Source: JAHCHL01 sp964546835
Lineage (GTDB): Bacteria > Armatimonadota > Fimbriimonadia > Fimbriimonadales > ATM1
Assembly: GCA_964546835.1 (NCBI GenBank)
Contig: CAZJKW010000006.1
Coordinates: 1 to 35,854, forward strand
Reading direction: 5' to 3'
Length of the DNA: 35,854 nt
Under the pieces are notes generated by a model. That model was not told the DNA's origin, did not search any database, and saw only the letters and a list, made by a program, of their open reading frames with translations. This document shows, one piece after another, positions 31,400 to 35,854 of the stretch. The position numbers and the translations under genes are program-made. Positions within the stretch are counted from its first letter, which is position 1. Every line of letters starts with the position of its first letter.

Positions 31400-32526
31400 A
31401 AATGCTTGACCCGCGAATAACCAAACTTGCTGAATTGATTACGGGACACTCGACCCATTTATCTTCAAACGACAAAGTGTTAATCCATGCTTTTGACATT
31501 CCTCATGAAGCGGTTGCAGAAATCGTTCGTGTGGCGCAAAATCGAGGGGCTCAAGTTATCACCCGTTTAGAAAGCAGTGTAGTTAAAAGACAAATGATGT
31601 TGGGAATGAGCGAGGCAAACGCGAAAACCATTTCTGATACCGAAAAATTTGAAATGGAACAAATGACAGCGTATATCGCATTGCGTGGTGGAAGCAACTA
31701 TGCCGAGCTATCTGATGTTTCGAGCGATAAGATGGCAATGTGGCAAAAAATCTACGGTGTTCCGGTTGTAAACGAAACTCGAGTTGCAAAGACTAAATGG
31801 GTGGTAATGCGGTGGCCGTCCCCAAGCATGGCACAGCAGGCCAATATGAGCACCAGCGCATTTGAAAATTTTTACTTTGACGTTTGCACAATGGATTATT
31901 CAAAAATGAAGGCTGCATGTGACCCTCTTGAGGAATTAATGAATAGCACCGATAAAGTACGACTCACCGGCCCAGGCACCGATCTTACTTTCTCTATTAA
32001 AAATGTTCTTTCTAAACCTTGTGTCGGCCACCGAAACATCCCGGATGGAGAATGTTTCTCGGCTCCTGTAAGAGAAAGCGCAAATGGCGAAGTCACTTAC
32101 AACACCGTTTCCCTGTACCAAGGTACAGAATTCAACAATGTACATTACAAAATAAAAAATGGAAAAATTATAGAAGCTACGGCTGGCGAAAACACACACA
32201 AAATCAACGAAATTTTAGACACCGATGAAGGTGCAAGATATTTTGGTGAATGGTCACTTGGGTTCAATCCATTTATTCTTCATCCAATGAAAGACACCCT
32301 TTTTGATGAAAAAATCGCGGGCTCATTTCACTTGACTCCCGGCAATGCATATGAAGGCGCAGGTGGCAACGGAAACAAGTCTGCCATTCACTGGGATAAA
32401 GTTGTCATTCAAAGACCCGAATATGGTGGCGGCGAAGTATGGTTCGACGACATTCTAATCCGAAAAGATGGAACCTTTCTGTTGCCACAATTAGAAGGTC
32501 TCAATCCAAAAAATCTCGGCGCATAA
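31396..32526 (+). CDS. M29 family metalloaminopeptidase (AmpS/PepS-like)
   Basis: This cytosolic two-metal aminopeptidase acts in peptide turnover. In 376 residues the M29 ligands are in place: Glu219 in NIPDGECF, Glu285 in GEWSLG, His312 in FHLTPG, and His332 and Asp334 in IHWDKV. The terminal YGGGEVWFDD segment is typical of the family. The TTG at 31396 overlaps the CapA stop and has AAGG 6 bases upstream; ATG two codons later is an alternative. The gene is separated from the next by one base. Confidence 0.93.
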   Translation: MKMLDPRITKLAELITGHSTHLSSNDKVLIHAFDIPHEAVAEIVRVAQNRGAQVITRLESSVVKRQMMLGMSEANAKTISDTEKFEMEQMTAYIALRGGSNYAELSDVSSDKMAMWQKIYGVPVVNETRVAKTKWVVMRWPSPSMAQQANMSTSAFENFYFDVCTMDYSKMKAACDPLEELMNSTDKVRLTGPGTDLTFSIKNVLSKPCVGHRNIPDGECFSAPVRESANGEVTYNTVSLYQGTEFNNVHYKIKNGKIIEATAGENTHKINEILDTDEGARYFGEWSLGFNPFILHPMKDTLFDEKIAGSFHLTPGNAYEGAGGNGNKSAIHWDKVVIQRPEYGGGEVWFDDILIRKDGTFLLPQLEGLNPKNLGA

Positions 32527-32527
32527 A

Positions 32528-33392
32528 ATGCTTCTTGGCATCTTAATTGGAATTCTGATTTATTTGAGCATCTTGTTAATTGTCACTTTTGCTGCGCTTC
32601 GCCCCGTACGATCACCTCTGTTTTTGTCGCCATCCGTTATGGGAGTCCCAACCGAAGAAATTTCGTTTGTTTCTGATGGCATCACGCTTAATGGCTGGTG
32701 GTGCAACCATCCCGAACCAAAAGGTGTGCTCGTTTTACTTCACGGCTACGTAATGAACCGTTCTGAAAATGCGGCAATTGCGGCACAATTTTATGAAAGA
32801 GGGTTTTGCTCTTTACTCTTTGNNNNNNNNNNATTTTCGGGCAAGTGGAAAATCCGGAGGCAAACAAACCACGATTGGCTTTTTGGAAAAAAACGACGTG
32901 CTAAACGCGTGCAAGTATGCAAAGCAAAGATGTAACAACCAACCTATTGTCGTAATTGGTTCAAGCATGGGTGCCGCTGCCGCCGCATTTGCCGTTGCCG
33001 AAAATCCAGCTGCTGCAAATGCAATTGTTTTGGATAGTTGCTACAGTTCGCTTCCGTCGGCGACCTTGGGCTGGTGGCGTTTCATCGGAGGCATCCCGGC
33101 AATGGTCTTACTCGCTCCCGTGATTCTTGTTGCATGGCCATTCACCGGTTTCAATCCGTTCAAAGTCAACGTAGCCAACGCTCTTGCAAACTCCAATACG
33201 CCTACTCTAATCATCCATGGAACCGCAGATAATCTTGCCCTCCCTTTTCACGCTGAAAAGAACTTTGGTGCGAACCCGGCGAATCGGATAGTTTGGTTTG
33301 AAAACTGCGGCCATAGCGAAGCCAGGTGGACAGAAACCGAAAAATTCAACCAAGTTATTTTGGATTTTCTATCGGAGAACGGGATAGTCTAA
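32528..33392 (+). CDS. Membrane-anchored alpha/beta hydrolase, interrupted by an assembly gap
   Basis: An N-terminal transmembrane segment (about residues 2-24) precedes an alpha/beta hydrolase domain of the BAAT/S9-like type. Key residues are the oxyanion strand VLLHGYV, nucleophile Ser143 in GSSMGA, Asp in HGTADNLALP and His in NCGHSE. Ten N at 32823-32832 break the frame. Removing them joins F98 to FRASGKSGG through a single Asp codon (GAT from 32822, 32833 and 32834), giving the usual D-x-R-x-x-G-x-S-G motif and one frame of 284 residues. So the gene is intact and the gap is filler. Substrate unknown; it lies one base after the M29 gene. Confidence 0.88.
32823..32832. other. Assembly gap (10 N)
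   Basis: A run of ten N inside the hydrolase gene. The flanking bases fit together exactly without any missing sequence, so the true gap length is probably zero. Confidence 0.97.
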
Positions 33393-33405
33393 CCACAAAA
33401 AAGCG

Positions 33406-33411
33406 TAATAT
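33406..33411 (+). promoter_or_regulatory. Putative -10 box for the second S41 protease, leaderless start
   Basis: TAATAT ends 7 bases before the ATG at 33419, and no Shine-Dalgarno is visible between them. It resembles the start-proximal boxes before rlmN and the amidotransferase gene. Confidence 0.4.
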
Positions 33412-33418
33412 TTGCGCT

Positions 33419-34990
33419 ATGTTTCGAAAAATCGCCCTTCTCTTATTTGTAATCGTTGCCTTACCCGCGTTTTCTCAAGACCGACCAAAAGGCGAATGGG
33501 TTTTCAACATGTTTGTGGGAGTCGGTAACGTAACGTTCCGCGCAGATGTTGAAGATGATGGAACCAACTTTCGCTTCCGTGTAAAGGGCACTTCACAAGT
33601 TAAATTCGTTTCCGGAAAATTCGAAAACGAAAAAATCACAATGACCGGAACCGTTTCCGTTGGTGATATGGAAGCAACCGGAACCTTAAAAGATAACAAA
33701 ATCAGCGGAACTTGGGAAGCGAAATCGGGAGCAATGCGAGGAAATTGGTCTGCCATTCCCGCTACTCCGCGGGTCGAAATGACTCAAGAAGAAAGAGTAA
33801 AGCAATTCACAGATTTGTGGACTAACATTCGTGACCGCTATATTTTCTTTAAAGACAAAAATTTGAGTTATGATGCCATCTTAAAAAAATATTTAGACCA
33901 AGTGAAAAATGCAAGAGATGACAAAGAATTCTATACCATCATCCGGCGTTCCATTACCGAACTAAATGATGGACACGCATCATTAGTGGCAACTCCCACC
34001 GGCAGTTATCCGGGCAAAGCACCTTACGATGTTCGATATGCAGAAGGAAAAGTAATCGTTGTAAAAGTACAACCGGATGCTGAAAAAGCAGGACTTAAAG
34101 TCGGAGACGTAATTACCGAAATTAACGGAAAATCAATTTCAAAAGCCCTGGAGGATGCCTCAAAGGAGCGAGCGTTTCCGGTTGCTGCAGCAAGAGATCA
34201 ACGTGCATCTCAGGCAATTGGTAATGGCGAATTGACCGAACCTCTAAAACTAAAAATCAAGCGTGGAAATGAAACAAAGGAAATTGAAGTTTCAAGAATT
34301 GAAGCAGGACCGGCAGGTGGAGATCCAAGTGAAGTTAAATTTGAAGACAAAGGCGATGGAATCGGATACATAAAAGTTGCAAGTTTTCTGCCACCAACAG
34401 TAGGCCGAAATTTTGCAAAAGCTATGGATGATGCTGTTTCTGCAAAAGTCAAAAGTTTGATTATTGATATGAGAGGAAACGGAGGCGGCGCGTTGCAAAA
34501 TGTTCAATCCATGATTGGTCGGCTGTTGCAAAATGAAGGAACAGGCACGGCAATGTGGATGCGGGGACCCGACGGAATGCCCGCACTTAATCCGGCATCG
34601 GCGACCATTCTTGGCAAAATCAAACCAAATGCCGAACAAGATAAACAATTCTCAGGAACCATTGTCCTTTTAATTGACGAACTCAGTTTCAGCGCAACCG
34701 AAGTTTTTGCTGCTGTCGCAAAAGAAAACAAACTGGTTACCATTTTCGGCAGAACAACCGGTGGCGGTGCAGGAGCGGTTGCTTTTCACCGTATACGCGA
34801 AGAAGCCGTCGTCGCCTATTCGCTCAATGAAGTTCGCGGAGCAGGCGGAACAAAAATCGAAGGAAACGGAGTGGCACCCGATTTTCAAGTTCCGTTAACC
34901 ATTGACGAGGCACTCGGAAAAAGAGACCTAACAATGGAGCGGGCCAAAAAATGGCTGATGGACCAAATGGCAATCAAAAAAGCCGCCTGA
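33419..34990 (+). CDS. Secreted S41 family protease with N-terminal beta domain and PDZ
   Basis: The 523-residue product starts with a signal peptide (MFRKIALLLFVIVALPAFS). A beta-rich domain of about 90 residues follows, built of repeated short strands (VTFRADVEDDGTNFRF, FENEKITMTGTVSVG, LKDNKISGTWEA). Then come an S41 helical region (about 125-190), a PDZ domain (about 205-295) and the core with LIIDMRGNGGG, nucleophile segment LSFSATEVFAA and GRTTGGGAGAV. The Lys of CtpA-type enzymes is absent, and His in ELNDGHASL is the likely base, as in tricorn-like S41 enzymes. An in-frame ATG at 33326 lies inside the hydrolase gene and lacks signal-peptide character, so 33419 was chosen. Confidence 0.9.
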   Translation: MFRKIALLLFVIVALPAFSQDRPKGEWVFNMFVGVGNVTFRADVEDDGTNFRFRVKGTSQVKFVSGKFENEKITMTGTVSVGDMEATGTLKDNKISGTWEAKSGAMRGNWSAIPATPRVEMTQEERVKQFTDLWTNIRDRYIFFKDKNLSYDAILKKYLDQVKNARDDKEFYTIIRRSITELNDGHASLVATPTGSYPGKAPYDVRYAEGKVIVVKVQPDAEKAGLKVGDVITEINGKSISKALEDASKERAFPVAAARDQRASQAIGNGELTEPLKLKIKRGNETKEIEVSRIEAGPAGGDPSEVKFEDKGDGIGYIKVASFLPPTVGRNFAKAMDDAVSAKVKSLIIDMRGNGGGALQNVQSMIGRLLQNEGTGTAMWMRGPDGMPALNPASATILGKIKPNAEQDKQFSGTIVLLIDELSFSATEVFAAVAKENKLVTIFGRTTGGGAGAVAFHRIREEAVVAYSLNEVRGAGGTKIEGNGVAPDFQVPLTIDEALGKRDLTMERAKKWLMDQMAIKKAA

Positions 34991-34993
34991 TTT

Positions 34994-35854
34994 TCAAAGA
35001 CTCAAGATATCGAATTTTGAATCGGATAATTCAGTTATCCGATTTCCGATATTCTTTCGTTCTTTAATCAGTTTTTCAATATGGTCACTAATTGGATCTT
35101 GGGCCTTCCAATCTTTTCGAACATCCACCATTCCGGCAATTAGTCCATCTGAAAAAACAAACAATTCCGTAAACTCAGGTGTTTCCGGATTTCCAAAAAC
35201 AAAACTGTTCGCCGCAAAACTCGGATATCCCCTTAAATAAAGAGACAACTCTCCGACATCTGAAAAGAAATAAGGCACACCCTCAAAAGGCTGTTCTTCT
35301 CCTGCCATACATTTTCCGGCATGAGCACCTGACCACTTGGCGTGCAAATGATGCTCCGCATGAAAAGGTTTTCCCAGATAAATATCATCATATTCTGCAA
35401 CGTCTCCGGCAACCCAAATGGAGTCATCCATCGTTTTCAAACTTGAATTTGCTCGAACACCCCATTCGCCAATTTCCAACCCGGCCTCTTTTGCGAGATT
35501 GATGTTTGGAGTAGCACCAATTCCTGCAACAATTAATTCGCCGGAAATCAATCTTCCGGACGATGTTAAAACCGCTCCCTCTTCTATGGATTTCACTTCT
35601 TCATTCAGACAGATTTCCGCTCCCTTCCCTTCCAATTCTCTATGAATGGCGTCCGATGCAAGTTGCGATGGCACGCTTCCAAAAATTCTTGCTCCGCGCT
35701 CAATTAATACAACCGACAAGCCAAGCTTTAATAGCGCAAAACAAAGTTCACATCCGATATAACCCCCTCCAATAATAACTGCTGACTTTGCGCTTTTTGC
35801 GGCTTGCTTTATTTTTGAGGAATCTTCTGCGCTTCTTAATACCCATGCCAATTC
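34994..35854 (-). CDS. FAD/NAD(P)-dependent oxidoreductase, N-terminus beyond the window
   Basis: This is the C-terminal part of a pyridine-nucleotide-disulfide-type reductase. The open frame continues through the right edge (Glu-Leu-Ala-Trp at the last codons), so the FAD-binding N-terminus is missing. The visible part has the NAD(P) Rossmann motif IIGGGYIGCELCFALLKLG, an Arg/Glu-containing strand end VVLIERG, and the second FAD motif IWVAGDVAEYDD. The AEHHLHAKWSGAHAGKCMAG stretch and the C-terminal domain resemble AIF/rubredoxin- or ferredoxin-reductase-like proteins. The electron partner is unknown. It converges on the S41 gene with 3 bases between stops. Confidence 0.88.
   Translation of the reverse strand, partial: ELAWVLRSAEDSSKIKQAAKSAKSAVIIGGGYIGCELCFALLKLGLSVVLIERGARIFGSVPSQLASDAIHRELEGKGAEICLNEEVKSIEEGAVLTSSGRLISGELIVAGIGATPNINLAKEAGLEIGEWGVRANSSLKTMDDSIWVAGDVAEYDDIYLGKPFHAEHHLHAKWSGAHAGKCMAGEEQPFEGVPYFFSDVGELSLYLRGYPSFAANSFVFGNPETPEFTELFVFSDGLIAGMVDVRKDWKAQDPISDHIEKLIKERKNIGNRITELSDSKFDILSL
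35022..35042. repeat. Hairpin at the convergent 3' ends
   Basis: TCGGATAA and TTATCCGA form an 8-bp stem with 5-base loop inside the last codons of the oxidoreductase gene, 32 bases beyond the S41 stop. Without a T-run it is only a weak candidate for shared termination. Confidence 0.35.

Noticed and set aside
33326..33418. Upstream in-frame ATG of the second S41 protease
   Set aside because: It overlaps the hydrolase gene, lacks a ribosome-binding site and would bury the signal peptide 31 residues inside.
1..35854. CRISPR arrays, insertion sequences, prophage or integrase genes
   Set aside because: No evenly spaced direct repeats, transposase motifs or attachment-like duplications were seen, including beside the tRNA-Val gene.

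Overview
The window looks like a chromosomal segment of a diderm, free-living bacterium, most likely in the Armatimonadota (Fimbriimonadia-like). This rests on the prepilin N-termini of the type common in that phylum, an LPS-type export operon followed by a DUF3084 protein and a RuvC-like nuclease, an AMIN/amidase-GerMN pair, and frequent TTG/GTG starts. The taxonomic call is inference from gene content; no 16S rRNA gene is present. Base composition looks moderate and even, and I see no phage, transposon, CRISPR array or obvious island. A 10-N run at 32823-32832 shows this is an assembled scaffold, probably from a metagenome.

Layout. 1-247: start of a leftward gene with a consensus sigma70 promoter and a leader of about 150 nt. 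248-6623: a tightly overlapped rightward operon with rlmN, an LptC/LptA-like lipoprotein, lptB, one LptF/G-type permease, a DUF3084 coiled-coil membrane protein and a RuvC-fold nuclease. It links lipid export to the envelope with RNA/DNA housekeeping genes. 6589-7383: a leftward class-I amidotransferase of the PuuD type and a rightward tRNA-Val(CAC). 7394-10550: secreted proteins (a DUF4163/DUF3298-like protein and an M28 peptidase) and an unrecognised ORF. 10593-10931: RNase P RNA on the minus strand. 10999-13482: a small lipoprotein and two 298-residue paralogous prepilin-like proteins, each with its own promoter and terminator hairpins. 13757-16978: Fe/Mn superoxide dismutase, an S41 protease with PDZ domain, a small membrane protein and an aquaporin.

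17124-20204 (rightward): a protein of unknown function, then a cell-wall amidase overlapped by a GerMN-domain lipoprotein-like membrane protein. 20205-28050 is a long leftward gene train: rpsU (56 codons, TTG start), a PgpH-like HD hydrolase, ybeY, a fused undecaprenol/diacylglycerol kinase-PAP2-like protein, a CNNM/CBS transporter, an RtcA homologue, a CHASE2 cyclase and a FecR-like protein. The pgpH-ybeY-dgkA order is the conserved block known from Firmicutes and other phyla. Several members are unusual: RtcA lacks its catalytic His, YbeY has Asp in place of the third zinc His, and the kinase carries a phosphatase-like tail.

28154-34990 is a second rightward operon with overlapping stops and starts: a NIL-domain protein, a cephalosporin-C deacetylase/acetylxylan-esterase-like hydrolase, a trans-sulfuration PLP enzyme, a CapA-like metallophosphatase, an M29 aminopeptidase, an alpha/beta hydrolase split only by the N-run, and an S41 protease. 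34994-35854: a leftward FAD/NAD(P) oxidoreductase truncated by the window edge. I did not find an unambiguous new multi-gene system. The strongest leads are the degenerate RtcA, the kinase-phosphatase fusion, the single-permease Lpt operon, the CHASE2 cyclase/FecR pair, and a recurring start-proximal -10 box suggesting leaderless transcripts.
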